From: JAKAGZ01 sp963748105
GTDB lineage: Bacteria > Bacteroidota > Ignavibacteria > Ignavibacteriales > Ignavibacteriaceae
Reading direction: 5' to 3'
Length of the DNA: 64,000 nucleotides
NCBI GenBank assembly: GCA_963748105.1
Contig: CAVVHP010000004.1
Coordinates: 124,001 to 188,000, forward strand
The stretch's first letter is position 1. Every line of letters begins with the position of its first letter. Both the position numbers and the translations under genes were made by a program. Shown piece by piece: positions 47,137-56,658 of the stretch. Under the pieces are notes generated by a model, which saw only the letters and a list, made by a program, of their open reading frames with translations, had not been told where the DNA came from and did no database searches.

Positions 47137-47747
47137 AAACAGCATTCCTGCTTAGTCTTTTTACTATAATATATAATTTAATTGAAGGTGGGATTTCCAT
47201 TTATTTTGGGATGCACGACGAAACTTTAACACTTTTAGGCTTTGGTGTTGATAGTTTTGTTGAAGTTATTTCAGGGATTGGCATTGCTCATATGATAATC
47301 CGTATGAGGAAATCGGAAAATATAATTAAGGATAATTTTGAAAAAACCGCGTTGAAAATTACCGGTACCGGATTTTATTTGCTAACTGCGGGATTAGTTG
47401 CCGGTTCTGTAATAAATATTCTGCAGGATATGAAACCGCACACTACTTTTGCTGGTGTAATAATCTCAATAATTTCAATTTTAACAATGTACTTTTTAAT
47501 GAATGCCAAACTGAAGGTCGGTAACAAAATGGGTTCAGAAGCTGTTATTTCTGACGCTAAATGCACAAAAGCGTGTCTTCAGCTCTCGGTTATTCTTCTG
47601 GCAGCAAGCATTTCGTACGAATTATTTCATCTTCAATATATTGATACAATTGGTTCTCTGGCAATAGCATATTTGTCATTTAAGGAAGGCAGGGAATCAT
47701 TTGAGAAAGCACGCAGAAGTGATTTTAAGTGTTGCGATGATGACTAA
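47109..47747 (+). CDS. Atypical cation transporter (CDF-like)
   Basis: A 212-residue protein with six membrane helices, related to cation diffusion facilitators. GFGVDSFVEVISGIG is in TM2. The TM5 region EAVISDAKCTKACLQLS has Cys where typical CDFs have His and Asp. It lacks the C-terminal cytoplasmic metal-binding domain and ends in a Cys-Cys-acidic tail (KCCDDD). The metal and direction of transport are unknown. Confidence 0.75.
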   Translation: MPENKEQLLKTAFLLSLFTIIYNLIEGGISIYFGMHDETLTLLGFGVDSFVEVISGIGIAHMIIRMRKSENIIKDNFEKTALKITGTGFYLLTAGLVAGSVINILQDMKPHTTFAGVIISIISILTMYFLMNAKLKVGNKMGSEAVISDAKCTKACLQLSVILLAASISYELFHLQYIDTIGSLAIAYLSFKEGRESFEKARRSDFKCCDDD

Positions 47748-47772
47748 AATTACAATTTTATTTTGGACTATT

Positions 47773-48396
47773 ATGAAAATCAGATTATTATTTTTTATCC
47801 CTTTATTATTTGTTTTATTCAGTTGTGCAACTTTTGCACAAGGATATGAACTTATAAAAAAGCCCGAGCTCCAAAAGGAGATAATAGCACTTTACCAGAG
47901 AGATCAGTCAATCAGAAAGAACATTTATCAGAATGGCAAGGTAAAAACTCTTGATTTTGATGGGCAAAATAAATTAAATAAGCTCAATAATTTTAATGTC
48001 AAAAGATTGAAAGCAATCATAAAAAAGCATGGCTGGCCCGGCATCAGCCAGATAGGCCAGGTTGCAGAAGGCGATGCCTGGGCTCTTGTTCAGCATGCAG
48101 ATAATAATCCTGAGTTTCAGAAAGAATGCCTGAAGCTTTTACAGAAAGCGTATAATAGTGGTGACACAAAAGGAATGCAACTTGCTTTTTTAACAGATCA
48201 TATCCGTATAAAAGAAGGAAGGCCACAGTTATATGGAACGCAGGCTAAAATTGATTTCAAAAATAAAAATTTTAATTTTCTACCTATTGAGGATTCAGTT
48301 AATATTGATAAGAGAAGAGATAAAGTTGGACTGATGCCATTGAAAGAATATTATAAGTTATTAATGGATTCATATTTTCCCAAGAAGAAAAAATAG
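47773..48396 (+). CDS. Secreted DUF6624-like protein
   Basis: A 207-residue protein whose frame is open from 47701. The ATG at 47773 places a clean signal peptide (MKIRLLFFIPLLFVLFSC) at the start. The Cys near 18 gives a possible lipobox, and cleavage after TFA is also possible. The mature part contains KKHGWPGISQIGQVAEGDAW, LVQHADNNPEFQKECLKLL and ALTDHI-type segments (AFLTDHIRIKEG, PQLYGTQ), the pattern of DUF6624. Function is unknown. Confidence 0.75.
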   Translation: MKIRLLFFIPLLFVLFSCATFAQGYELIKKPELQKEIIALYQRDQSIRKNIYQNGKVKTLDFDGQNKLNKLNNFNVKRLKAIIKKHGWPGISQIGQVAEGDAWALVQHADNNPEFQKECLKLLQKAYNSGDTKGMQLAFLTDHIRIKEGRPQLYGTQAKIDFKNKNFNFLPIEDSVNIDKRRDKVGLMPLKEYYKLLMDSYFPKKKK

Positions 48397-48413
48397 TTAT
48401 AATAATTCTCTGA

Positions 48414-48440
48414 AAAACGCTGTTTTTGAAGCGTTTTAAC
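48414..48440 (+). terminator. Probable intrinsic terminator after the DUF6624 gene
   Basis: AAAACGCT (48414-48421), loop 8, AGCGTTTT (48430-48437). The T run is short and lies in the stem. Confidence 0.5.
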
Positions 48441-48707
48441 ATAAATTGATAGCCTTCGATTAAATAATAAGAGTGACCGGTATTTGAGTTACTAATCCTG
48501 TCTCTTCCGTAATTACATTTCAGCTAACATTCATTCTTTAGTTAGTTCGTATTATACTTTTCATTAAAGCTTCATTAAGAAAATTCTGAAATTTATTCTG
48601 ATGAAAAATTAATAGTTTATTTTTTAGTCGTGAATATTAATAAAAATTATTATTCCAATTATTTGTAAATTTGAATTCGAACATAATGAATTTTTGAAGC
48701 GGTTAAT

Positions 48708-48848
48708 ATGCGAGAAATCCGGTCCAATTCCGGATTAGGTTTATTTCCAACGGTAAAACCTGGGTGGATAAGGGAATTAATTTCCCAAAAGTATTATGAA
48801 AAAGGTTGGTTAATTAAAAAAAACAGACACACGGGAAAAAAAGATTAA
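48708..48848 (+). CDS. Possible small protein of 46 residues
   Basis: ATG at 48708 with GAAGCGG about 7 bp upstream and 46 codons reading MREIRSNSGLGLFPTVKPGW then a Lys-rich end. Codon use resembles that of the host genes. No family is recognised. The rest of the 48441-48936 stretch is AT-rich and shows no other feature. Confidence 0.3.
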   Translation: MREIRSNSGLGLFPTVKPGWIRELISQKYYEKGWLIKKNRHTGKKD

Positions 48849-48936
48849 AATATTTTTAATATCCCTTTGCCACTGAAAAAAAAATTATTACATTGCATTC
48901 GTTCATTCTAATCACTGAAACCTATTAGGCTGTTAA

Positions 48937-49131
48937 ATGGATCAACTCTACATGTCGTTTCACGAAGAAATTTTTCTAAAATTAAAAAACACGAACTGGG
49001 AATTTGAAACGAAACCAGACAGCCTGACTGCCACCAATAAAAAAGAAAAGTTTATTAAGCTGGATTGCAGTTCTACCGATAATAAAACAACAAATCTGGA
49101 AAAAGAAAATATTATTAAAATCGAGTTTTAG
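48937..49131 (+). CDS. Small hypothetical protein
   Basis: A 64-residue, Lys/Glu/Asn-rich soluble protein starting MDQLYMSFHEEIFLKLKNTN. No membrane segment or motif and no recognised family. It lies alone between two AT-rich spacers. Its coding status rests only on an uninterrupted frame and sensible composition. Confidence 0.4.
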   Translation: MDQLYMSFHEEIFLKLKNTNWEFETKPDSLTATNKKEKFIKLDCSSTDNKTTNLEKENIIKIEF

Positions 49132-49231
49132 ATTTTCAGCCCGTCAAAATCAACAAAAGAAATACACCAAAAAATATTTTTATGACTTCTACCGCCGCCA
49201 TTGAATTGTGCAATTTAATCGAATGTTATGA

Positions 49232-49250
49232 CTAAAATGTAGCATTTTAG
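49232..49250. promoter_or_regulatory. Short hairpin before the M1 peptidase gene
   Basis: CTAAAATG/CATTTTAG with loop TAG, followed by AT-rich sequence and TTTTTT at 49264-49269. It may be a weak terminator or an operator-like inverted repeat 50 bp before the ATG. Confidence 0.3.
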
Positions 49251-49299
49251 TGAATTTTACCTCTTTTTTAATTAACACCATCATATAGGGGATCAAATT

Positions 49300-51642
49300 A
49301 TGAAGTTGTTTTCTGTCCTATTTCTGCTGTCAGCTCTGTTATTTAATATGAATCAGAAAGTGTCGGCACAGGTTAGTAGTACTGAATATGATAAAATCCT
49401 AAATCAGTTTACTTTTGTAATATCCGATTCGCAAAAAGTCGCGGACGTTTCAAATTATTCATTAAGAAAAGACGCGGGGATATTTAATTTTGAAAAGGGC
49501 AAATTTTATTCAACAACTCCGATTAACGGCAGAGTACATGCGCTGGTTTTTGCGGGTAACGGTGAATTTTTATTTACGCCTCCCAATGAGGTCGAAAAGG
49601 AGCAGTTGAAGAGGTTTTATTCAAAGAAAAAACTGCAAGAAAAGTTTAATTTTCTCGTCCTGTTTTTTGCCGATAGTACGTTTCAATTCATTTCTTCAAA
49701 ATTCGATTTCAAAAAAGGTCTGGTTACTAACGGAATAAATGATTATTTGAAAGACGGGGTCGAGTTTCTGGTAGATGCTGACGCAAAATACGCGGATGAA
49801 TCATTTATGAGGTCATTTCTCGAGGACGAAGATTCAGGATTATTCATGGCTTATTTTGAGGACACAAATAATGAATCTATGATATTCCGGTTTGATCCAC
49901 AGAAGGATGAGGAAGTCTCTTTATTAAGAGAAGATAAATCACCTAAAAGAACGGTTCAAAGTGCGACGGCTTTCATTAAAGATGCACCCCTGGATTTAAA
50001 TTATACCGAAATAATATCAAGTTTCAGGAAGAAAGACGAGAGACCCGGTGATTGCTCTTTAAGTTATATTAAAGAAAATGAATTAAAACTGGTAAAATAT
50101 GTAATTGATTCAAATATTGATGAAAACGGGAGCTTTTCGGCCAAAGCGACCATCATGTTAAAACCGCGCATAAATGATCACCATTGGATAAATTTCAGGT
50201 TATATCAGGATTTGACGGTTGATTCGGTAACTTATTCTGACGGCAAAAAAATTGGGTTTTCAAAAGGAGAAAATAGCCCCGTACTGTGGATCAAAACCCC
50301 CGAAAAATTTTCTAAGGGAAGTACTTTTTCGATTAATGTTTTCTATCACGGTAACTTGCTGGTAAAAATAGAAGAATTTGCCTGGCTTATTAATAGATCA
50401 CCAGATTATTGGTATCCCAGGTACGGTAACAGGCAGAAGGCTAATTATGAATTGACTTTTCATTCCCCTAAAAAATATCTGCTGGCAAGTGTGGGAGATA
50501 AAATATCATCAACCAATACGGATGATATTGCAACTTCAAAATGGGTTTCTGAGTATCCAATAAGAAACGCCTCATTTAACATCGGTTTTTTTGATGATGT
50601 CAATTTTCCGGGCAGCGGCATTCCTAATGTGGATGTTTATATCGGAGCCGATGGTCATGGAACCGGTACTAAAAGCAAGGGCGAGGATGTGGGTGCTGAT
50701 ATTGTAAGTAGCCTGCAGTTTTTTACAAAAATATTCGGTCCGCTTAATTTAAAACAATTATTCGTTACTGAGATTCCTTTACCACATGGTGAAGCTTTCC
50801 CGGGATTACTTCATCTTGACTGGTCGACTTTTCAGAGTACGGGTTACTGGGGGTATGACGAAGTTTTTCGTGCTCACGAAGTTGCTCATCAATGGTGGGG
50901 TATTGGAGTAGATTTTTTAACTTATCACGATCAATGGCTGAGCGAGGGATTTGCCGAATATTCAGGCTTATGGTACATGCAAACAATTCTTAAAGACAAT
51001 GATAAATATTTTAAGATGCTCGATCAGTGGAAGGATGATATCTTGAATTCGAGGAATTATCTCTTTGGTAAAGGACTCGATGCCGGACCAATTTACCTGG
51101 GCTACAGGAACAGTACAACTGATACCGAGGGAGATTACAGCCGGGTTGTTTATGAGAAAGGCGCGTGGGTTCTGCAAATGCTAAGATTAATGATGATTGA
51201 TCTCGGGAGTATGAAAGAAGACCGGTTTGAAGCGGTACTTAAAGATTTTTATCTGAGATACAACGGAACAAAGGCCTCCACTTCCGATTTTCAAAAAGTT
51301 GTAGAGCGGTATATGGGCAAAGATATGAGCTGGTTTTTTAATGAGTGGATTTACGGCAGTAAAATACCAGGGTATACTTTTGCCTACACAACACAACAGG
51401 GAGCCGATGGGAAATTTCACGTAAAATGCAGAGTAAGATCGGCAAACGTTCCTGATGATTTTATTACAATGCCCGTTTTAAAAATTCTTTTCCCAGGAAA
51501 TAAATTAGCGAGAGTTCGGGTGACAGTTACCGGTAATAATTATGAATTTGCACTGCCATCTCTTCCTATGAAACCGGAGGATATAATTTTTAATGATCTT
51601 CATTCCACTTTATGCGAGGTAGATACCGAGGATTGGAAATAA
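49300..51642 (+). CDS. Secreted M1-family zinc metallopeptidase
   Basis: A 780-residue gluzincin with a signal peptide (about residues 1-23, cleavage after VSA). A long N-terminal region (about 25-240) precedes the M1 beta-sandwich (YVIDSNIDENGSFSAKATIM). The catalytic domain has HEVAHQW near 526 and the third zinc ligand Glu in LSEGFAEYSG, 18 residues later. The usual exopeptidase GAMEN motif is not obvious: TEIPLPHGEAFPGLLHLDW occupies its place. Full aminopeptidase activity is therefore inferred, not certain. Confidence 0.88.
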   Translation: MKLFSVLFLLSALLFNMNQKVSAQVSSTEYDKILNQFTFVISDSQKVADVSNYSLRKDAGIFNFEKGKFYSTTPINGRVHALVFAGNGEFLFTPPNEVEKEQLKRFYSKKKLQEKFNFLVLFFADSTFQFISSKFDFKKGLVTNGINDYLKDGVEFLVDADAKYADESFMRSFLEDEDSGLFMAYFEDTNNESMIFRFDPQKDEEVSLLREDKSPKRTVQSATAFIKDAPLDLNYTEIISSFRKKDERPGDCSLSYIKENELKLVKYVIDSNIDENGSFSAKATIMLKPRINDHHWINFRLYQDLTVDSVTYSDGKKIGFSKGENSPVLWIKTPEKFSKGSTFSINVFYHGNLLVKIEEFAWLINRSPDYWYPRYGNRQKANYELTFHSPKKYLLASVGDKISSTNTDDIATSKWVSEYPIRNASFNIGFFDDVNFPGSGIPNVDVYIGADGHGTGTKSKGEDVGADIVSSLQFFTKIFGPLNLKQLFVTEIPLPHGEAFPGLLHLDWSTFQSTGYWGYDEVFRAHEVAHQWWGIGVDFLTYHDQWLSEGFAEYSGLWYMQTILKDNDKYFKMLDQWKDDILNSRNYLFGKGLDAGPIYLGYRNSTTDTEGDYSRVVYEKGAWVLQMLRLMMIDLGSMKEDRFEAVLKDFYLRYNGTKASTSDFQKVVERYMGKDMSWFFNEWIYGSKIPGYTFAYTTQQGADGKFHVKCRVRSANVPDDFITMPVLKILFPGNKLARVRVTVTGNNYEFALPSLPMKPEDIIFNDLHSTLCEVDTEDWK

Positions 51643-51702
51643 AATAATTTAGTTATTTAAGAAATATTTCTCATATTGCATTAATCATTATAAGAAAACA
51701 GA

Positions 51703-53451
51703 ATGCAGATAATTGATTACCTGATTATACTAATATATTTTATATTCTCAATCGGAATTGCGCTTTATTATTCTAAGAGAGCGGGCAAAAGCACGGATGA
51801 GTTTTTCCTGTCCGGCAGAAATCTCCCCTGGTACCTTGCAGGGCTTTCAATGGTCGCTACCACCTTTGCGGCTGATACTCCTCTTGCGGTTACAGAACTG
51901 GTCGCGAAAAACGGTATTGCCGGCAACTGGCTCTGGTGGAATTTCGCTTTCGGCGGTCTTCTTACAGTCTTCTTTTTTGCAAAGCTATGGCGCCGTGCGG
52001 GTATAATGACAGAAGTTGAATTTGCAGAGATTCGCTATTCAGGAAAACCGGCAAGGTTTCTGCGAGGCTTTCGTGCGCTCTATCTTGGACTTTTTATGAA
52101 CCTCATCATTATGGGATGGGTGAACAAAGCTATGGCAACTATACTTGTTGGGATGTTCGGGGTACCGGAGTCACAGGTTCTATATTATGTATTCGGATGT
52201 ATGTTGCTGGTTGCGGTGTATTCCGCACTATCCGGTTTGTGGGGAGTTGTAGTAACCGACGCGTTCCAGTTTTTTATTGCGATGGCAGGGAGTATTATCC
52301 TTGCCTTTATGGTTGTTTCATCGTCTCAGATTGGGGGAGTTGCAGGTTTGCAGGCCAAACTGCCGGCATTTACTTTTGAATTCTTTCCAACCATTTCAGA
52401 CACTGCATCTTTAGGGGGCGCGTTTGCTTTGACCGTGGCGTCTTTTCTGGCATATGTGGGAATAATCTGGTGGGCATCGTGGTACCCCGGTGCTGAACCG
52501 GGCGGAGGTGGATACGTTGCTCAAAGAATGATGTCTGCAAAGGATGAAAAACATTCGCTGTTCGCGACCCTGTTTTTCCAGATTGCACATTATGCCATTC
52601 GCCCCTGGCCCTGGATTATAGTCGGATTATGTACTCTTCTTCTTTATCCACACCTTGGCCCGAATGAAAAAGGACTTGGCTACATTTATGCAATGAGAGA
52701 CTATCTTCCTGTAGGTTTGAAAGGATTATTAGTCGCTGCATTTTTTGCAGCCTATATGAGCACAATTGCTACCCAGCTAAACTGGGGTACATCATATATA
52801 ATTAATGATTTCTACAAGAGATTTGTTAAAAAGGGAAAAGAGGAAAAACATTATGTGAAAATTTCCCGCGCTACAACTGTTTTACTTATGTTCATATCTG
52901 TATTTGTTACAATGTTCATTAGCCGAATATCGGGTGCGTGGGAATTTATAATGGAATGCGGTGCAGGAGTTGGTTTGGTTTTAATTCTGCGCTGGTTCTG
53001 GTGGAGAATAAATGCTTGGTCAGAGATTTCAGCGATGATAACTCCGTTTGTTGTTTTTCCATTCATAAAATATTACGGAATTATATTTCCGAATACTCTT
53101 TTTTATTTAGTTGGTTCTACCACGATAGTTTGGATTACAGTTACCTACCTCACACGTCCTACCGATAAAGATGTACTATTTAGTTTCTACCGGAAAATTC
53201 ACCCCGGCGGAATTCTGTGGAAAGAAATTTCTTCACAGCTTCCGGATGTAAAAAGCGATACCGGGTTTTTTGCCATGTTTGTTAATTGGATAATGGGAGT
53301 GCTGCTTGTCTATTCAATGCTTTTCGGGAGCGGGAGTTTTATTTTCGGGGATATGAAATCTACCTTAATTTGCCTGGCAATTGCTGTTGTTGCCATTCTG
53401 ATTATATACAGGAATTTATCTGAAAAAGGCTGGAAAACGGTTATTAAATGA
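51703..53451 (+). CDS. Sodium:solute symporter family protein (SSS)
   Basis: A 582-residue transporter with about 14 membrane segments. SSS marks are KSTDEFFLSGRNLPWYLAGL, VATTFAADTPLAVTELVAKN and VAAFFAAYMSTIATQLNWGT. It belongs to the longer SSS branch with AWYPGAEPGGGGYVAQRMMS-like (here WASWYPGAEPGGGG) loops, different from the symporter at 45.7 kb. The substrate is unknown. ATG start and single-gene unit. Confidence 0.9.
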   Translation: MQIIDYLIILIYFIFSIGIALYYSKRAGKSTDEFFLSGRNLPWYLAGLSMVATTFAADTPLAVTELVAKNGIAGNWLWWNFAFGGLLTVFFFAKLWRRAGIMTEVEFAEIRYSGKPARFLRGFRALYLGLFMNLIIMGWVNKAMATILVGMFGVPESQVLYYVFGCMLLVAVYSALSGLWGVVVTDAFQFFIAMAGSIILAFMVVSSSQIGGVAGLQAKLPAFTFEFFPTISDTASLGGAFALTVASFLAYVGIIWWASWYPGAEPGGGGYVAQRMMSAKDEKHSLFATLFFQIAHYAIRPWPWIIVGLCTLLLYPHLGPNEKGLGYIYAMRDYLPVGLKGLLVAAFFAAYMSTIATQLNWGTSYIINDFYKRFVKKGKEEKHYVKISRATTVLLMFISVFVTMFISRISGAWEFIMECGAGVGLVLILRWFWWRINAWSEISAMITPFVVFPFIKYYGIIFPNTLFYLVGSTTIVWITVTYLTRPTDKDVLFSFYRKIHPGGILWKEISSQLPDVKSDTGFFAMFVNWIMGVLLVYSMLFGSGSFIFGDMKSTLICLAIAVVAILIIYRNLSEKGWKTVIK

Positions 53452-53559
53452 CGATTCCTGTTTACCCGCAACATAGTCCGGAAGCTTTTTCAGAAATTTA
53501 GTACTGTAAGAAACCCTTATTTTTTCTTAACTTACATAAACACAAAGACGTAATCTTGT

Positions 53560-55767
53560 ATGGAAGAGAATATCAAAAAAAGTAAATATGGAATGCAGAT
53601 AAAGATTCTGATCGGGTTAATAACCGTCATCATTATTGTATTTATGTTCCCGCGTGGTGAGTCAATAGAATCAGAATTAACAGTAGGTTCAATATGGACT
53701 CATGAAGATCTTATTGCACCCTTTAGTTTTCCAATTGAAAAAGATCCTAAAGAATACCAGCAGGAATTGAAAAATGCTACCCAAAGCGTTTATCCAGTTT
53801 TTTTGAAAAGCTCAAATGCAGAAATCCGTGCGAAAGATTCCTTAAAATCTTACAGCCAATATCTATTAAAGATTATTGATGAAAGACTGCGTGTAGATTC
53901 TCTAAAGAATATGAACCCAACATTTCTTAGTGATGCTACATTAAATACTCTTGGAGATATGAGGAACCGCACGAACAGTAATTCGAGAATTAATCCATTT
54001 TCACTTAGAAATTTTTTTACAACATCTGCTAATCTGCTGACCGACCTGTATAAGAAAGAAATTATATCTCTTCCGGAAGATATTACTAGAAAAGACAGCA
54101 TAGCGGTAAGGAAAGGAAACTTTGACCGGATTGAACCGGTTAATAAATTTCTTATAAAACAACAAGCCGAGGAAAATTTAGACAGCAACATTAAAAACAG
54201 CGGTTTTACACCGGAATTAAGTGCAGCCTTGCTTGAGTTTACTTCTCATTTTATTTATTCCACATTGATTTATAATCAGAAAAAGACAGAAGAGGAAATA
54301 GCACAGGCAAAGAATAATGTATCCCGATACAGCGGAATTGTAAATGAGAATGAAAGAATTGTTGCCAAGCACGACAGAATTACGAAGGAAGCAAAATTAA
54401 AAATTGATTCCTACAAAGCAGCGAAAGGCGAAAAACTTGGCTATGACAGCGATTTACTTCAGATGCTTGGTAAGTTTCTGCACATTGGTTTTCTCCTCGC
54501 CCTTTTATCTATTTATTTGTATTTGTTCAGAAAAAAAATCTTTTATGATAACAGGAAACTCCTTCTTCTTGCTATTAACTTTATATTCCTGTCTTTTATT
54601 ACGTTTTTAATAAACCGGATTTCAGTTAACGCGCCGTTACAATTTTTTATATTTATTCCGGCAGCTTCAATGTTGCTCACAATTATCTTTGATTCCCGTG
54701 TCGGATTTTATTCAACTGTTATTCTTGCTCTGATAACAGGTGGAATAAGGGGAAATGATTATACGTTTATGGCGATGAACCTCTTTGCTGGCGCTCTTTC
54801 TGTTTACACTGTGCGTGATATCAAAAACCGTTCGCAAATTTTCCGGTCATTTCTATATATACTTCTTGGATATGTCGTTTCCATTTCTGCTTTCGGACTG
54901 GAAAGATTTGCTTCATCAGAAAATTTGCTGATAGAATTTGCTTTTGCAGGTACCAATGCGTTGATAAGTCCTGTACTAACTTATGGATTGTTGATATTCT
55001 TCGAGAGATTTTTCAGAATTACAACAGATCTTACGCTGCTTGAGCTTTCAAACTTTGACAGACCCCTGCTGAAAGAACTGGCCAGGAAAGCTCCGGGTAC
55101 ATTTAATCATTCAATGACAATGGGTACTCTTGCTGAGGCGGCTGCAGAAATAGTAGGTGCTAATCCGTTACTTGCGCGTGTGGGCGCATATTATCACGAT
55201 ATTGGCAAAACTATCTCTCCGCAAAATTTTGTAGAGAATCAGCTTAACAGTCAGAATTTACACGAAAATTTATCGCCCGAAGAAAGCGTGAGTCTGATAA
55301 AAAAACACGTGATCGAAGGGATAAACCTCGCTAAAGAAAATGATATTCCCAAGGAAATAATTGATTTTATTCCAATGCACCACGGGACTACTACCATGAT
55401 GTTCTTTTACGAAAAGGCAAAAAAACTTTATGGTGAAGAGAAGGTAAACATAGATGATTACAGGTATCCCGGCCCGAAACCCGATTCAAAGGAAACTGCG
55501 ATTGTAATGCTGGCTGATGGTTGCGAGTCAGCTGTGAGATCAATTGAAGATGCAGATCCAACCAAGGTAGAAAACTTGATAGATAAAATTATTGGATCGC
55601 GCATAAATGAAGATCAACTGGATGAATCGCCGATAACATTCAGGGACATCAATAAAATTAAAGAATCATTTACAAGCATATTGCTTGGGCAGCATCACAG
55701 GCGGATAAGATACCCGAAGCAGGATGAAATGGAAAAGGGCGAAGACACACAGAGTGACGATAAATGA
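53560..55767 (+). CDS. pgpH: 7TM-HD family phosphodiesterase (PgpH-like)
   Basis: A 735-residue membrane protein. It has an N-terminal helix, extracytoplasmic 7TMR-HDED domain (about 50-290), seven-helix membrane block (about 305-490) and a C-terminal HD domain with HSMTMGTLAEAAAEIVGANP, YYHDIGK near 545 and IPMHHGTTTMMFFYEKA. PgpH proteins hydrolyse c-di-AMP. A role in signalling and cell-wall control is inferred from the family. The stop overlaps the next start (ATGA). Confidence 0.92.
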   Translation: MEENIKKSKYGMQIKILIGLITVIIIVFMFPRGESIESELTVGSIWTHEDLIAPFSFPIEKDPKEYQQELKNATQSVYPVFLKSSNAEIRAKDSLKSYSQYLLKIIDERLRVDSLKNMNPTFLSDATLNTLGDMRNRTNSNSRINPFSLRNFFTTSANLLTDLYKKEIISLPEDITRKDSIAVRKGNFDRIEPVNKFLIKQQAEENLDSNIKNSGFTPELSAALLEFTSHFIYSTLIYNQKKTEEEIAQAKNNVSRYSGIVNENERIVAKHDRITKEAKLKIDSYKAAKGEKLGYDSDLLQMLGKFLHIGFLLALLSIYLYLFRKKIFYDNRKLLLLAINFIFLSFITFLINRISVNAPLQFFIFIPAASMLLTIIFDSRVGFYSTVILALITGGIRGNDYTFMAMNLFAGALSVYTVRDIKNRSQIFRSFLYILLGYVVSISAFGLERFASSENLLIEFAFAGTNALISPVLTYGLLIFFERFFRITTDLTLLELSNFDRPLLKELARKAPGTFNHSMTMGTLAEAAAEIVGANPLLARVGAYYHDIGKTISPQNFVENQLNSQNLHENLSPEESVSLIKKHVIEGINLAKENDIPKEIIDFIPMHHGTTTMMFFYEKAKKLYGEEKVNIDDYRYPGPKPDSKETAIVMLADGCESAVRSIEDADPTKVENLIDKIIGSRINEDQLDESPITFRDINKIKESFTSILLGQHHRRIRYPKQDEMEKGEDTQSDDK

Positions 55768-56654
55768 ATCTCTTTTTGAATGAATACCTGTCGGTATTAA
55801 AGTTAGAAAAAAATCTTTCCGATAATACAGTCTCTTCCTATAAAAATGATATAAATTCATTTTTTAATTATCTCGAAGAAAAGAAAATCTCAGACCCTTC
55901 CGGTATAAAATATTCTCATATTGTAGGGTACTTTAAATTGCTCAATGATCTTGGACTTGCAAGCAGTTCAGCTGCGAGGTATTATTCTTCATTAAAGGGG
56001 TTTTTCAGCTATCTTTTTTTAAATAAGTACATCACCGAAAATCCGATGGAAAAGATTTCCTCTCCAAAACTGGCAAAAAATTTGCCGCCGGTATTATCTG
56101 TAAATGAAATAGAATCAATTCTATCAAAACCTCGTACGGATAGTAAACTTGGACTGAGAGATAAATCTTTATTAGAAATGCTTTATGCCTGCGGTACCAG
56201 GGTTTCAGAATTAATAAATATTAAATTATCCGATTTGTTCTTCAATGAAGAAGTGATCAGGGTTTTTGGTAAAGGATCCAAAGAAAGAATTATCCCGATT
56301 GGTTCAAGCGCAATTAATTGGGTAAATGAATATTTAAAATCAGGCCGACCATTGTTAGAAAAAAAAGCAAAAAGTGAAAATTATCTTTTTCTAAATAATC
56401 GTGGTTCCAAACTATCGAGAATGGGTGTCTGGAAAATTGTAGACAAGTATGTAAAAGAAGCGGGAATTGAAAAAGAAGTTCATCCTCATACTTTTCGCCA
56501 TTCGTTTGCGACGCATCTGCTGGAAGGTGGCGCTGATTTGAGGGCTGTTCAGGAAATGCTCGGTCACGCAGATATTTCAACGACACAGATTTATACACAT
56601 ATTGACAGGGATTATATCAAACAGGTTCACAAAGATTTTCATCCCAGAGGGTAA
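55764..56654 (+). CDS. Tyrosine recombinase XerC/XerD family
   Basis: A 296-residue site-specific recombinase of Xer size. It has the N-terminal SAM-like domain and the catalytic residues Arg in CGTRVSELIN (about 146), HTFRHSFATHLL (about 241-252), GHADISTTQIYTHI with the Tyr near 277, and a late His. Xer recombinases resolve chromosome dimers at dif. It cannot be settled whether this is the C or D protein. Intact, and in a core gene run, so chromosomal housekeeping is more likely than an integrase role. Confidence 0.9.
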   Translation: MNLFLNEYLSVLKLEKNLSDNTVSSYKNDINSFFNYLEEKKISDPSGIKYSHIVGYFKLLNDLGLASSSAARYYSSLKGFFSYLFLNKYITENPMEKISSPKLAKNLPPVLSVNEIESILSKPRTDSKLGLRDKSLLEMLYACGTRVSELINIKLSDLFFNEEVIRVFGKGSKERIIPIGSSAINWVNEYLKSGRPLLEKKAKSENYLFLNNRGSKLSRMGVWKIVDKYVKEAGIEKEVHPHTFRHSFATHLLEGGADLRAVQEMLGHADISTTQIYTHIDRDYIKQVHKDFHPRG

Positions 56655-56658
56655 TAAT

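Noticed and set aside
56602..56658. Longer start for the M50 protease
   Set aside because: It would lie deep inside the xer gene; the TTG just after the xer stop gives a normal N-terminus.
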